Origin: Variovorax paradoxus | GTDB taxonomy: Bacteria; Pseudomonadota; Gammaproteobacteria; Burkholderiales; Burkholderiaceae_C | Direction of reading: 5' to 3' | Assembly: GCF_009755665.1 (NCBI RefSeq) | Contig: NZ_CP046622.1 | Span: 4,278,001 to 4,342,000, forward strand | Length of the DNA stretch: 64,000 nucleotides | Shown: positions 8,673 to 18,429 of the stretch, piece after piece | How the letters are laid out: every line of letters begins with the position of its first letter | How positions within the stretch are numbered: the first letter of the stretch is position 1 | Made by a program: the position numbers and the translations under genes | Notes under the pieces: generated by a model | What the model saw: only the letters and a program-made list of their open reading frames with translations | Database searches by the model: none | Told to the model about the DNA's origin: nothing

Positions 8673-9734
8673 ATGCCACTCAAGAAAACCTTCCTATGGG
8701 CTCTCCTGACGGCCGGCGCTGCGGCGTCCGTCGTTTTGCTTCGAGCGCTTCATGTCCCCGGTGCCGTGCTGCTGGGGCCGATGCTCATGGCCATGGCTTT
8801 CGCATTGAGCGGGGCGGGCCTGCAACTGAAGCCGGGCATCTTCCTGCCGGTTCAGGCGGTGCTCGGCTGCATGGTCGCATCTGTGGTCAGCTGGGACTTG
8901 CTCGAACTGATTGCAGATCACTGGGCAGTGGTATTGGCCGTGAATGTCTTGAGCATTGCGGCTGCAGGTGTCATTGCCGTGGTGTTCACGCGCCGTGGGT
9001 GGCTGCCTGGGCAGTCGGCCATATGGGGGCTGTCGCCAGGCGCGGCCTCGACGATGATGATGCTCGGCGAGCAGCGAGGAGCGGACCCTCGGGTGATTGC
9101 CCTGATGCAGCAGCTTCGCATCGTCTGCGTGACCTTGACGGCCATCGCGGTTGCGAGTCTCGCGGGTGCGGGCGGCGGGCCTGTCGCTTCGCCGCCACCT
9201 ACAGTGTTCCTCTCCGGTGCAGTGTCTCTCGATGTGGCCACAACGCTTGCAGGGCTCATCGCCGCGGGCGTGGCCGTGGCCATGGCGACGAAGTGGGGAC
9301 AGGCGGCATTCTGGGTACCCCTCATCGTGGGCAGCGGATTGCACGCGACACGGCTTGTCGCGGTCGAGATTCCCGTGGTGGTCGCTGCTGTCGCATTCGC
9401 CTTCGGTGGCTGTTATGCAGGCCTGCGCTTCAACAGGAAGGTGCTGCTCGACTGCCTCCACCTGTTGCCCGCGATGCTCTTCGGAATCCTGCTGTTGATC
9501 GGATCGTGCATCGCGCTGATGTGGCCGATTCTTCGCTCGTTCGAAGGAATCGATTCGCTCACGGCCTTTCTCGCCATCATGCCCGGAGGCATCGATGCTG
9601 CCGTGGCGGTAGCTCACGGCATGCAAGCCTCCGTGCCGGTGATTCTTGCGGTGCAGGTGACACGGCTGATCGTCGTCACGATGCTGGCGCCCCGCATGGC
9701 GCAGCTCGTCTCCAGATATTGCGAACCCAACTAG
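8673..9734 (+). CDS. AbrB-family integral membrane protein (putative transporter)
   Basis: A 353-residue membrane protein with about ten hydrophobic segments in two similar halves, as in the AbrB duplication family (older names: AbrB transition regulator or ammonia monooxygenase, both misleading). Landmarks are VPGAVLLGPM, LPGQSAIWGLSPGAASTMM and the second-half MPGGIDAAVAVA. Members are thought to be transporters. Lying between AtuA-like/DUF4387 and an MFS gene, it could carry the pathway substrate. Confidence 0.82.
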   Translation: MPLKKTFLWALLTAGAAASVVLLRALHVPGAVLLGPMLMAMAFALSGAGLQLKPGIFLPVQAVLGCMVASVVSWDLLELIADHWAVVLAVNVLSIAAAGVIAVVFTRRGWLPGQSAIWGLSPGAASTMMMLGEQRGADPRVIALMQQLRIVCVTLTAIAVASLAGAGGGPVASPPPTVFLSGAVSLDVATTLAGLIAAGVAVAMATKWGQAAFWVPLIVGSGLHATRLVAVEIPVVVAAVAFAFGGCYAGLRFNRKVLLDCLHLLPAMLFGILLLIGSCIALMWPILRSFEGIDSLTAFLAIMPGGIDAAVAVAHGMQASVPVILAVQVTRLIVVTMLAPRMAQLVSRYCEPN

Positions 9735-9747
9735 AAGGTATCGAGCA

Positions 9748-11004
9748 ATGGCCGAACGAAATCCCGACATCAGCCGCTTCAACAAGAAGGCCGCGTTCTT
9801 CGTGGCGCTGGCGATGTTCGCCCAAGAGTCGGTCTGGAACTTCTACGACGCACAAGTTCCTGCATCGCTCAGGCAGTACATCGGCAGTGCCGCCGTCATC
9901 GGCCTGCTGATGGGTATGGACAACCTTTTGGGAATCTTCGTCCAGCCCTGGATGGCGCACAAGTCCGACCAGCACAAGGCCAGCGGCGGCAACCGGTTTC
10001 GCTTTCTGCTCATTGGTGCTCCCGTGGCCGCTGTGCTGTTCGCGCTCATTCCCTGGGCAATCTCGTTCGAGATGCTGCTGGTTGCGATGGTCGGCTTCGC
10101 GTTCGTGGCCAACGGGTTCAAGTCCATCGCGGAGTCACTCACGGCGGACTACCAGGCACCCAACCATCGAAGCAAGGGCAACGCGGTGGCCCGCATCGGA
10201 GTGGCGCTGACCATTCTTGCGTCCGCCGCCATCAGCTACGTCGTGGTGGACAAGGACTTGCGGCTGGCTTTCTTCATTCCGGCGGTGCTCCTTGTCATGG
10301 GCATGTACGTCGCATGCAGGGGGCTCTCCTCGCAAGAGCCCCATGGCATCGCGCAAGAAGCGGACGAGAGCCCGCAACTCGGCCTGAAAGGGCTGGTGCT
10401 GGACATCTTCACTTCGCCGGACAAACGCCGGTTGCTGCTCCTGCTTGCGGTCTTTGGCGCGAACGGCACCTGGACGGCGATTCGCTCCCAGCTGACGCCC
10501 TATTTGATGGAGGTGCTCGAGCTGTCGCGGGGCACCGCCGGGTCGATCGGCTTCCCGGCGGGTATCGCCTTCCTGGTGGCGGCAATCCCGGTGGCCATCA
10601 TCGCCGACCGGACGAGCCGTGCGGCGGTCTGCATGCTCGGCATGCTCGTCGTCGCCCTTGGCTGTGTCGCGGTCTTCTTCGCGACGAGCACGGTGCAGGT
10701 GTCCATGGCCATGGCCCTGGTGGCCGTCGGATGGGCCGCCTTCGCCATCAATGCCGTCGCGATTCTCTGGAGCATCGTGCCCCACCAGAAGTACCTGGGC
10801 ACCTACACCGGCCTGTACTGGACCGCCGCGGCAATCGGCCAGACGCTGATGCCGGCTTTCCTGGGCTTGCTGGTCGACCTGACGGCATGGCGCTACATGA
10901 TGCTGCATGCGGCGGTGCTGTCCTGCCTGTCGGCCCTGCTGGTGCTGAAAGTCGTTCGCAGCTCTCCTTCCCGCCGTCAAGCACAGGCGGAGGAAGCGAC
11001 ATGA
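9748..11004 (+). CDS. MFS transporter
   Basis: A 418-residue permease with about 12 membrane segments, similar in layout to SLC45/glycoside-cation symporters (early motif FAQESVWNFYDAQVP, then GLLMGMDNLLGIFVQPWM). It is the second transporter in this operon. Its TGA overlaps the ATG of the dehydrogenase (ATGA at 11001), showing co-translation. It probably imports the hydroxyacid-like substrate of the pathway; specificity cannot be read. Confidence 0.85.
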   Translation: MAERNPDISRFNKKAAFFVALAMFAQESVWNFYDAQVPASLRQYIGSAAVIGLLMGMDNLLGIFVQPWMAHKSDQHKASGGNRFRFLLIGAPVAAVLFALIPWAISFEMLLVAMVGFAFVANGFKSIAESLTADYQAPNHRSKGNAVARIGVALTILASAAISYVVVDKDLRLAFFIPAVLLVMGMYVACRGLSSQEPHGIAQEADESPQLGLKGLVLDIFTSPDKRRLLLLLAVFGANGTWTAIRSQLTPYLMEVLELSRGTAGSIGFPAGIAFLVAAIPVAIIADRTSRAAVCMLGMLVVALGCVAVFFATSTVQVSMAMALVAVGWAAFAINAVAILWSIVPHQKYLGTYTGLYWTAAAIGQTLMPAFLGLLVDLTAWRYMMLHAAVLSCLSALLVLKVVRSSPSRRQAQAEEAT

Positions 11005-12047
11005 GCCGCCCGGCGATGCGGACGGTGGTGGTCACACAAAGGTTCTTCGACGAAGAGACCATCTCGTACCTGAATTCGCAGGGATGCGAGGTCCGTCTCG
11101 CCGACCTGCCTCCCGGCAAGGCCGACGGCGATCTTTCGGAGGACACCCTCGCGCAGATTCTCGCGGATGCCGATGGATGGATCGTCGGCCATGCAAAGGT
11201 CACCCGACAGCTGCTGGGCAGGCTGCCCAGGCTGCAGGTCATCGCACGCAGAGGCGTTGGCTACGAACGCGTGGACACGGCGGCGGTGGCGCACCTTGGG
11301 AAGGTGGCCGCAGTTGCCGCAGGCGGCAACGACGCGTGCGTTGCCGACCACGCGCTGGCGCTGATGCTTGCGGCCAGCCATCGGCTGCGCGAGTCGCAGA
11401 TGCGAATGAACGCAGGGGCCTGGACCATCCTCACCGGAACCGACCTGTACCGCAAGACCGTGGGCGTCGTCGGACTCGGCCGCATCGGCCGCGGCGTCGT
11501 GCAGCGCCTGAAGGGCTTCGAGGCGCGCATCCTCGCGGCGACCACAAAGCCCGATGAGGAATGGGGCCGCAAGCACGGCGTCGCGTATGTCGACCTGCAC
11601 ACTTTGCTGGCCTCGAGCGATGTCGTAAGCCTGCATGCACCCCTGACACCCGATACCCGCATGCTCATCGATGCCAGGGCACTCGCGCACATGAAGCCCA
11701 CGGCCATCCTCGTCAATACGGCGCGCGGCGGCCTGGTGGACGACGCCGCACTGCTCGACGCCTTGAAGGCCGGCAAGCTTGCCGCTGCGGGGCTGGATGT
11801 TTTCCTCAGCGAGTCCGATCCCTCGTACACCAGCGTGACCAGCGAGCTGATCGCGTTGCCCAACGTCATTGCCACGCCGCACTCGAGTGCATCCACGCGC
11901 GAGGGCCTGGCGCGCACGAACCGGATTGCCGCGCAATGCACGGTTGCGGTGCTGCAAGGTGGCGCCCTGCCGGCCGGCTGCGTGATTGCCGATGGACGGC
12001 CGGCAATGGAGTTTTCCGAAAATTCGAAAGGGCCAATGCATGCCTGA
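11001..12047 (+). CDS. D-isomer specific 2-hydroxyacid dehydrogenase (SerA/HprA-like)
   Basis: A 348-residue NAD-dependent dehydrogenase. The nucleotide-binding motif GVVGLGRIGRGVVQR, the substrate-binding segment NTARGGLVDDAALLDAL, a catalytic Glu region (ESDPS) and the C-terminal TPHSSAST are those of D-2-hydroxyacid dehydrogenases. The usual GGH around the catalytic His reads TPHSSA. The start at 11001 overlaps the MFS stop. Its end overlaps the MmgE/PrpD start by 8 bp. It probably oxidises or reduces a 2-hydroxy acid intermediate of the operon's pathway. Confidence 0.88.
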   Translation: MSRPAMRTVVVTQRFFDEETISYLNSQGCEVRLADLPPGKADGDLSEDTLAQILADADGWIVGHAKVTRQLLGRLPRLQVIARRGVGYERVDTAAVAHLGKVAAVAAGGNDACVADHALALMLAASHRLRESQMRMNAGAWTILTGTDLYRKTVGVVGLGRIGRGVVQRLKGFEARILAATTKPDEEWGRKHGVAYVDLHTLLASSDVVSLHAPLTPDTRMLIDARALAHMKPTAILVNTARGGLVDDAALLDALKAGKLAAAGLDVFLSESDPSYTSVTSELIALPNVIATPHSSASTREGLARTNRIAAQCTVAVLQGGALPAGCVIADGRPAMEFSENSKGPMHA

Positions 12048-13426
12048 GCCGACGCTTGCACGGCGTATCGCACGATATGCCTGCACACTTTCCGCCGACG
12101 AGATTCCCGAGCAGGTGAACGCCTGCATGCGAAGGCGTTTCATCGACAGCCTGGCGTGCATATTGGGGGCCTATGGCGCAAGTCCGGTGAAGACTGCCAT
12201 CGCTGTGGCATCCGCTACGCCGCACGCATCTTCCAGCGTGTTCGGCACGCGCCTGCGAACGACACCCGAGCTGGCCGCTTTCGCCAACGGCATCATGGTG
12301 CGATTCCTGGATTACAACGACGGCTACATGGGCCGCGAGCCTGGGCATCCGAGCGACAACATTCCTGCATGCCTCGCGCTCGCGGAGGCCGAAGGATCGA
12401 CCGGCCGGGAGCTCATGGCGGCCGTCGTCGTGGCCTACGAAATCCAGATGCGGCTGCAGGACGCGGCCACCCTGAACAAGCGCGGCTGGGACCATGTGAA
12501 CTACATCAACGTGGCCATGGCCGCAGCCGCCTCCAGGCTGATGAAGCTCGACGAAGCGCAAACCGAGCAGGCGATCAACATCGCGCTGAGCGCACACATC
12601 GCGATGCGCCAGGTGCGCTCGGGATCGTTGTCCGACTGGAAGGGTTGCTCGGCAGCCAACGCTGCCCGGAACGCGATTTTTTTCCGCCACGCTCGCGCGC
12701 CACGGAATGACGGGACCGGCGCCGGTGTTCGAAGGTGAGATGGGGTTCTTCAAGCAGATCACGGGTGCGTTCGATCTCGACGTCGGCAGTTTCGGCAACG
12801 GCCGCAACAATGATGGCGGGCAGTTCGCCATCCTCCGCTCGCTCACCAAGACCTTTCCCACCAATGGAGAACTGCATACCGCAGTGTGGGCGGCAATCGA
12901 TCTCAGATCGCAAATACCCGACATCGACACCATTGCCGCCATTCATATCGAAACGTCGGAATTCAATTTGCGGGTGCTTGCCGACACGGCCGAGAAGTGG
13001 CGCCCCCAGACGCGAGAGACGGCGGACCACAGCTTGCCCTACAACGTGGCGCGGGCACTGATGGACGGCGACATCACCCTCGAGTCTTACGCGGCGGAAC
13101 AGATTTCCGATCCGCGCGCCGTGGCGCTCATGAGCAGGACCACGGTGAGTGAAGACCCGAAGCTGACGGTGCTTTTCCCCAGGCAGCTGGCAAATCGGGT
13201 GACCGTGACGCTGGCTTCGGGCGAAGCGTTCACCCGCGAGAGGACCACCGGCCCGGGATCGCTCGAAACACCCATGACCGACGAGGACTTCGAGCGAAAG
13301 TTTCGCCGCATGGCGGCGCCGCACATCAGCCGTTCCGCGCAGGGCCGCGTGCTCGAATTCGTATCCGCCCTGGCGAGCCAGACGGCATACGAGCCGCTGT
13401 TCGACGCCATGTGTCCACAACCCTGA
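12040..13426 (+). pseudogene. MmgE/PrpD family protein, frameshifted
   Basis: Family of 2-methylcitrate dehydratase, cis-aconitate decarboxylase and iminodisuccinate epimerase. The first part (from ATG 12040, MPEPTLARRIARYAC) runs to SDWKGCSAANAARNAIF, then the frame shifts at a run of seven T (12677-12683) and the rest, from TGPAPVFEGEMGFF to the end, lies in the +1 frame. Removing one T restores a single 461-residue protein of normal length with no lost sequence. The cause may be a recent mutation, a sequencing error or slippage at the T run. Last gene of the GntR-linked operon. Confidence 0.75.
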
Positions 13427-13457
13427 CGAACAAGGGAGCGCATAGCCCGGGCGCCGC

Positions 13458-15665
13458 TCAGGCCAGCCCCGCGTCTGCAAGCGGCAAACGCCGCACCTGG
13501 CGCCCCGACAAGGTGGAGGCGGCGGCCGCCAACGCGGGCGCCAGAGGCGGTACGCAAGGCTCGCCCACGCCGCCCAGTGGCGAGCCGATCTCCACTATGT
13601 GCGTTATCACCTGCGGTTCCTCGCCCATGCGCAGGATCTGGTAGTCGCCAAAGCTCGATTGCTCCGCGCGGCCGTCCTTGATGGTGATCTTCGCGCGCAG
13701 GGCAACGGACATTGCATCGACCACGCCCCCGCTCATCTGCGCCGCGACCTGACCGGGGTTGATGGCACGGCCGCAGTCGATGGCCACATGCACTTTCTCG
13801 ACCTTGACGTGGCCGTCTCGAAGCCGCGCCTCCACGACCTGGGCAACCGGGCTCCCATAGCTCTCCACCACGGCAAGACCGCGCGCCACCCCAGATGGCG
13901 CAGCGGTTCCCCAGCCCGCGCTTTGCGCGGCGCTGTCCAGCACGGCGAGCATGCGCGGGCGGCCCTGCAAGTGCTGGCGGCGAAACTCCAGCGGGTCCTT
14001 GCCCGCGGCGGCGGCGCATTCGTTGACGAAGGCTTCCACAAAGAACCCGGTGAAGGAATTGGCGATCGACCGCCACGGCGACAGCGCCATCGGCATGGGC
14101 ACCACCGCGTGATCGACCAGCATGTTCGGTATCTGGTACTGCATGTCGATGATTCCCGTGAGCGACATCCCGTCGGCCACACCGTTGGTAAGGGGTATGC
14201 CGTTGTCGCGCCCCATCTGCGGGCCTGCAACCCGTACACGCAGCCCCTGTATGCGGCCATCGGCATCGAGCGCGGCGCGCATGCGGCACATCATCGTCTG
14301 GCGGTACTGCCCTTGCTGCATGTCGTCGGCGCGGGACCAGAGCACCTTCACCGGGCGGCCGCCCACGGCGCGGCTGGCCAGCATCGCCTGAACGGCCGAC
14401 TCGGCGTGTGTCTTGCGGCCGAAGCCCCCGCCAAGGTAGGCGTTGTGAAAGTAGACCTGCTCTGGCTTGTAGCCGCCCGCTGCGCCGCAGTCGCGCAGAA
14501 GAATGTCCTGGGCCTGCGTACCGGTCCAGAGGTCCAGCCGGTCGGCGCCGGCTTGCGCCATGCAATTGATCGGCTCCATGCACGCGTGCGCAAGGAGCGG
14601 CACGGCGTAGTCGGCCTCTACCAGCTTGTGCGGGGCACGAAAGGCCGCCTCCACATCTCCGCGCTGCAACGCAGGCGGCAACGGGCCGCTGTCCAATGCG
14701 GCGCGCATCCGTTCGTCGAGCTCGGGGGTGCCGACGCGGTCGTTGGGCGTCGCCTTGAATTGAATGGTGAGCTTGTCGGCCGCCTGCTTGGCTTGCCACC
14801 AGTTTTGTGCAACGACAACCGCGCCGCCGGGCACCGGCACGACCGCAACCACGCCCGGCATTCCGCGCACGCTCGCCGGGTCCATCGATTCCACCTCGGC
14901 GCGGAACACGGGCGACAGGCGAACCGCCCCATGCAGCATGCCGGGTGCTTTCATGTCGACCGCGTAGAGCGCCCGGCCGGTGACCTTGTCCGGCGTGTCG
15001 ATGCGGCGCATTGTCTTGCCGGTGAGCTTGCGCTGTTCCGCGGGCCGCAGAACGGGGTTCTGCGGAACCGGCAGTGCCGATGCCGCCTGCACCAGATCGC
15101 CGAAGGGCACGCGCCGGCCGCTCGCCGCATGAACGATGTATCCCTCGTCAGCGGCAAGCGACGCCGGCGGAACCGACAGCCGCTCGGCCGCGGCCAGCGT
15201 CAGCAGTTCTCTTGTCTGCGCGGCAGCGCGGCGCAGGGGGTCGTGCCAGAAGCGCACGCCGAACGAACCGACCGAACGCTGCTGGCCCATGGGGAGCCGG
15301 TAATCGGGCGTCACCTGCTCGGGCATGGCCGTGCGAACCCGCTTCCAGTCTGCGCCAAGCTCCTCCGCCAGGATCATCGCTTGTGCCGTGTGAATGCCCT
15401 GCCCCATCTCGCAGGTGGGCAGCAGGAAGGTGACCACACCATCGGCGGCGATGCGGATGAAAGAACCGGGTGCGCGGTTGACCGGCGGCCGCGCGGGCGG
15501 AACAGGCGCGCTCCCGGGCGCAGCCGCCGGAGGCTGGGTCTGCGCACCCAGCGGAATGGCAACGGTCAACACAGCGCCGCCGGCGGCAAGTGCGAATTGA
15601 CGACGCGACAGGCGATGGCCAGCATGCGGCGAGGTTTGAGATGCGAGAGCGTTGGGCTTGGACAT
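13458..15665 (-). CDS. Molybdopterin-binding subunit of a xanthine dehydrogenase/isoquinoline oxidoreductase-type hydroxylase
   Basis: A 735-residue large subunit of the IorB type. A Tat-like signal (SRRQFALAAGG, about residues 21-31) is followed by the aldehyde oxidase/xanthine dehydrogenase molybdopterin domains; LGGGFGRKTHAES, the RRIDTPDKVTGRA segment and GVGEPCVPP near the end are family landmarks. The ATG at 15665 is preferred for the GGAG before it; an upstream start at 15692 is possible. It follows the 2Fe-2S subunit gene by 10 bp. Such enzymes hydroxylate N-heterocycles or oxidise aldehydes in the periplasm; the substrate is not deducible. Confidence 0.87.
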   Translation of the reverse strand: MSKPNALASQTSPHAGHRLSRRQFALAAGGAVLTVAIPLGAQTQPPAAAPGSAPVPPARPPVNRAPGSFIRIAADGVVTFLLPTCEMGQGIHTAQAMILAEELGADWKRVRTAMPEQVTPDYRLPMGQQRSVGSFGVRFWHDPLRRAAAQTRELLTLAAAERLSVPPASLAADEGYIVHAASGRRVPFGDLVQAASALPVPQNPVLRPAEQRKLTGKTMRRIDTPDKVTGRALYAVDMKAPGMLHGAVRLSPVFRAEVESMDPASVRGMPGVVAVVPVPGGAVVVAQNWWQAKQAADKLTIQFKATPNDRVGTPELDERMRAALDSGPLPPALQRGDVEAAFRAPHKLVEADYAVPLLAHACMEPINCMAQAGADRLDLWTGTQAQDILLRDCGAAGGYKPEQVYFHNAYLGGGFGRKTHAESAVQAMLASRAVGGRPVKVLWSRADDMQQGQYRQTMMCRMRAALDADGRIQGLRVRVAGPQMGRDNGIPLTNGVADGMSLTGIIDMQYQIPNMLVDHAVVPMPMALSPWRSIANSFTGFFVEAFVNECAAAAGKDPLEFRRQHLQGRPRMLAVLDSAAQSAGWGTAAPSGVARGLAVVESYGSPVAQVVEARLRDGHVKVEKVHVAIDCGRAINPGQVAAQMSGGVVDAMSVALRAKITIKDGRAEQSSFGDYQILRMGEEPQVITHIVEIGSPLGGVGEPCVPPLAPALAAAASTLSGRQVRRLPLADAGLA

Positions 15666-15675
15666 GGCGGCTCCT

Positions 15676-16140
15676 TCAGACCGACAGCGCACGGGCTGCC
15701 TCGTGGATGGCCGCCCTGATGCGGTCGTAGGTTCCGCACCGGCAGATGTTGCCGGCCATCGTTTCCGTGATGTCCTTGTCGGTCGGCATGGGCGTGGTGC
15801 GCAGCAACACGGCCGCGCTCATGAGCTGTCCGCACTGGCAGTAGCCGCACTGCGGCACGTCGTTGGCAATCCAGGCGGCCTGCAGGGCGCGGCCGATGCG
15901 GTCCTGCCCAAGGCCTTCGATGGTGCGAACCTGCTGGCGGGCCAGTGCCCCGACAGGCGTGATGCATGCGCGCGCGGGATCGTTTCCCACGTGGACCGTG
16001 CATGCGCCGCACAGGCCGACACCGCATCCGTACTTGGTGCCTGTCATGCCCAGCTCGTCTCGCAGCACCCACAGAAGAGGTGTCTCCGCCGCGGAATCGA
16101 CCCGCACCCGGCGGCCGTTGATCTGAAGTTGCGTGCTCAT
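15676..16140 (-). CDS. 2Fe-2S subunit of the molybdenum hydroxylase
   Basis: A 154-residue small subunit (IorA type). A plant-ferredoxin-like N-terminal cluster (CGVGLCGACTV with a further Cys in RACITP) and a C-terminal helical cluster domain (CGYCQCGQ and ICRCGTY) carry two 2Fe-2S centres passing electrons from the molybdenum site. Start 16140 has AGGAGAG upstream. No FAD subunit or cytochrome c gene is adjacent, so the final electron acceptor is encoded elsewhere. Transcribed away from the response regulator at 16334. Confidence 0.9.
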   Translation of the reverse strand: MSTQLQINGRRVRVDSAAETPLLWVLRDELGMTGTKYGCGVGLCGACTVHVGNDPARACITPVGALARQQVRTIEGLGQDRIGRALQAAWIANDVPQCGYCQCGQLMSAAVLLRTTPMPTDKDITETMAGNICRCGTYDRIRAAIHEAARALSV

Positions 16141-16259
16141 CGCGTTCTCTCCTGTTGCCGCCGCTGGCGGGGCTGCAGGTATTTGAGAATGGCCAACACG
16201 CCGGAAAGTGACCACGACATTACATTTCTGCAAGCCTCCTCCGGGCATTGCCGGCTGGA

Positions 16260-16275
16260 TGACAAATTTGTAATG
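16260..16275. promoter_or_regulatory. Candidate heavy-metal-type response regulator operator
   Basis: The sequence TGACAAATTTGTAATG contains a perfect 10-bp palindrome (ACAAATTTGT) and resembles CusR/CopR boxes, which pair TGACA with TGTAAT-like halves. A second element, CATTACATTT (16218-16227), lies nearer the hydroxylase genes. Both sit in the divergent gap, so the adjacent regulator may control itself and the hydroxylase. Confidence 0.5.
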
Positions 16276-16333
16276 TGCGCACGGCGGGTTGCTGTGATCA
16301 TCGCGTCTGCGGTGGTTTTAATGAAGGCAAGCG

Positions 16334-17017
16334 ATGCGGCTGCTGATAGTGGAAGACGAAGGCCGGCTGGTGGACTACCTCGTGAGAGGGTTGACCGAGA
16401 ACGGCTATGTGGTCGACGTGGCGCGCGACGGCATCGAAGGCAGGCGCCTGGCCGAAGGCGGCGACTATTCCGTCGTTCTGCTCGACGTGATGCTGCCCGG
16501 CGTGGACGGCTTCGGAGTTCTTCGCGCCATGCGCGCGCGCAGCAACACCCCCGTGCTGATGCTCACCGCCCGGGACAAGGTAGAAGACCGCGTGCGGGGC
16601 CTGCAGGAAGGGGCTGACGACTACCTGGTCAAGCCGTTTGCGTTCTCGGAATTGCTGGCCCGGATTTCCGCGTTGATGCGCCGCGGCTCCGGCGGCGCGT
16701 CGAACCATCCCACCACTCTCAGGCTGGCCGAGCTCGAGGTGGACTTGCTGGGCCGCAAGGCCACGAGGGACGGTCGCCGCCTGGAGCTCACGGCCAAGGA
16801 ATTCCTGCTCCTGACGGTACTGCTGCGCCGCCGCGGCCAGATACTGTCTCGCACCACGCTGGCCGAGCAGGTGTGGGACATGAATTTCGACTCCGACACC
16901 AACGTCGTCGAGGTGGCCGTGCGCCGCCTGCGAGCGAAGATGGACGACCCCTTCTCGCAACGCCTGCTGCACACCGTGCGCGGAATGGGCTACGTGCTGG
17001 AAGAACGCTCCAGATGA
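16334..17017 (+). CDS. Response regulator, CusR/CopR-like (OmpR family)
   Basis: A 227-residue regulator. The receiver domain has EDE at 7-9, phospho-acceptor D51 ([10 protein letters not shown]) and LVKPF. The winged helix has the [41 protein letters not shown] segment seen in the heavy-metal response regulator subfamily. GAAGGCAAG precedes the ATG. It overlaps its kinase (ATGA). Although metal-type in sequence, the nearest operon is a molybdenum hydroxylase, not an efflux pump. Confidence 0.9.
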   Translation: MRLLIVEDEGRLVDYLVRGLTENGYVVDVARDGIEGRRLAEGGDYSVVLLDVMLPGVDGFGVLRAMRARSNTPVLMLTARDKVEDRVRGLQEGADDYLVKPFAFSELLARISALMRRGSGGASNHPTTLRLAELEVDLLGRKATRDGRRLELTAKEFLLLTVLLRRRGQILSRTTLAEQVWDMNFDSDTNVVEVAVRRLRAKMDDPFSQRLLHTVRGMGYVLEERSR

Positions 17018-18348
17018 AAAAGAAGGCCGGCTATTCATTGGCCACGCGCCTGTCCATTCAGCTCGCCTCGCAAACGGCGCTGGGACTGGGCCTGCTCTGC
17101 GCCGGCATCTTCGCTGCCACCGAGTGGTCGTTCATCGACAAGCAGCGTGCCTTGCTGACGACAAAACTGGCCGCAACGCGCGACGCGGCCGTGTCCGCCG
17201 AGCGCACTGGCGGCCTGCCTGAAATGCGCAGGCACCTGCAGGCGGCGATTCCGCGCCGGGCCGGTACCTACCTGGAACTGCATGCGGCCAATGGGGAGCT
17301 GCTGTACCGCGACCCGGACGTGCTCCCAAACCACACGAAGGCGCAGCGCATGGAGTTCACGCTGCCTCTCACCGTGGGAGAGACTCGCGGCGCACTGCTG
17401 CTGGACATCACCGAAGACTCCCGCATGCTCGGCAAGCTGGCGCTGATTTTGGTGACGGCAACCCTCCTGGGCGGTGTCTCTGCGGGAATCGCCTGCGCAT
17501 GGAGGGTCCGCCGCACCATGGAGCCCTTGCGCGCACTCGCAGACCAGACGCGCGCCATCTCACCGGGCCGGATGGAGCAGCGGCTCTCGCTGGCCGAGCC
17601 GGTCGCCGAGCTCCAGCCGTGGATCGACCAGTTCAATGCGATGCTGCGGCGGCAGGAGTCGGCCTATGTGCAGCTCGAGGCATTCAACGCCGACGTCGCG
17701 CATGAGTTGCGCACACCGCTGGCCGCGCTCATCGGGCATACCGAAGTGGCACTGTCGCGCGAAGACCGGCCTGCGGAAGCGCTGCGCGACACGCTGACCG
17801 GCAACCTCGAAGAGCTGCAGCGGCTCGCGGCGCTCGTCAACGACATGCTCTTTCTGTCGCGTGCGGATCGCGGCGCAACCGCGAGATGCGATGCCGTCTC
17901 ACCCCTCGCGGACCTGGTTCGCCAAGTCGTGGACTTCCACGAAGGGCCCTTGAGCGAGGCGCAACTGCGTGTCTACATCGAGGGCGACGCACAAGTCGCA
18001 GTGGACCAGCCGCTGTTCAAGCGCGCGGTGTCGAACCTTCTGGGCAACGCGACGCGCTACGCACTCAGGGGTTCTTCAATCACCGTGCACATTGGCGTCA
18101 ACGCGGAAGGCGGCGCCGAGATTTGGGTCGAGAACACCGGACCCGACATCGATGCGCGGCATATCCCGCGGCTGTTCGACCGGTTCTTTCGCACGGACGA
18201 GTCGCGCACCGACGGGCACCTGCATCACGGGCTCGGGCTGGCCATCGTGGCGGCCATTGCGCGAATGCATTCGGGGCACACCATGGCAACCTCCGGCGGC
18301 GGCCGCACCCGCATCGGCTTTGCCGTTGGGCGCTCTTACAAGCTCTGA
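17014..18348 (+). CDS. Sensor histidine kinase, CusS-like
   Basis: A 444-residue inner-membrane kinase, partner of the preceding regulator (ATGA overlap). TM1 is at about 15-37, a periplasmic domain follows at 38-138, TM2 at about 140-163, then HAMP, H-box [12 protein letters not shown] with H230, N-box [10 protein letters not shown] and a G2-like HGLGLAIV. The G1 region reads ENTGPDI, a mild departure from DxGxG that is common in heavy-metal sensor kinases. The signal is unknown. Confidence 0.88.
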   Translation: MKKKAGYSLATRLSIQLASQTALGLGLLCAGIFAATEWSFIDKQRALLTTKLAATRDAAVSAERTGGLPEMRRHLQAAIPRRAGTYLELHAANGELLYRDPDVLPNHTKAQRMEFTLPLTVGETRGALLLDITEDSRMLGKLALILVTATLLGGVSAGIACAWRVRRTMEPLRALADQTRAISPGRMEQRLSLAEPVAELQPWIDQFNAMLRRQESAYVQLEAFNADVAHELRTPLAALIGHTEVALSREDRPAEALRDTLTGNLEELQRLAALVNDMLFLSRADRGATARCDAVSPLADLVRQVVDFHEGPLSEAQLRVYIEGDAQVAVDQPLFKRAVSNLLGNATRYALRGSSITVHIGVNAEGGAEIWVENTGPDIDARHIPRLFDRFFRTDESRTDGHLHHGLGLAIVAAIARMHSGHTMATSGGGRTRIGFAVGRSYKL

Positions 18349-18429
18349 CGTCCTCCAGCTGTGGACCTCCGGAAGCATCGGCCGCACCTTTGCCCCGGCG
18401 ATGCAAGCGATCGCGTGGCGGCTCCGCCT

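Noticed and set aside
10314..11000. Upstream extension of the 2-hydroxyacid dehydrogenase frame
   Set aside because: Overlaps the MFS gene entirely and is Arg/Gly-rich; the start at 11001 with ATGA overlap is preferred.
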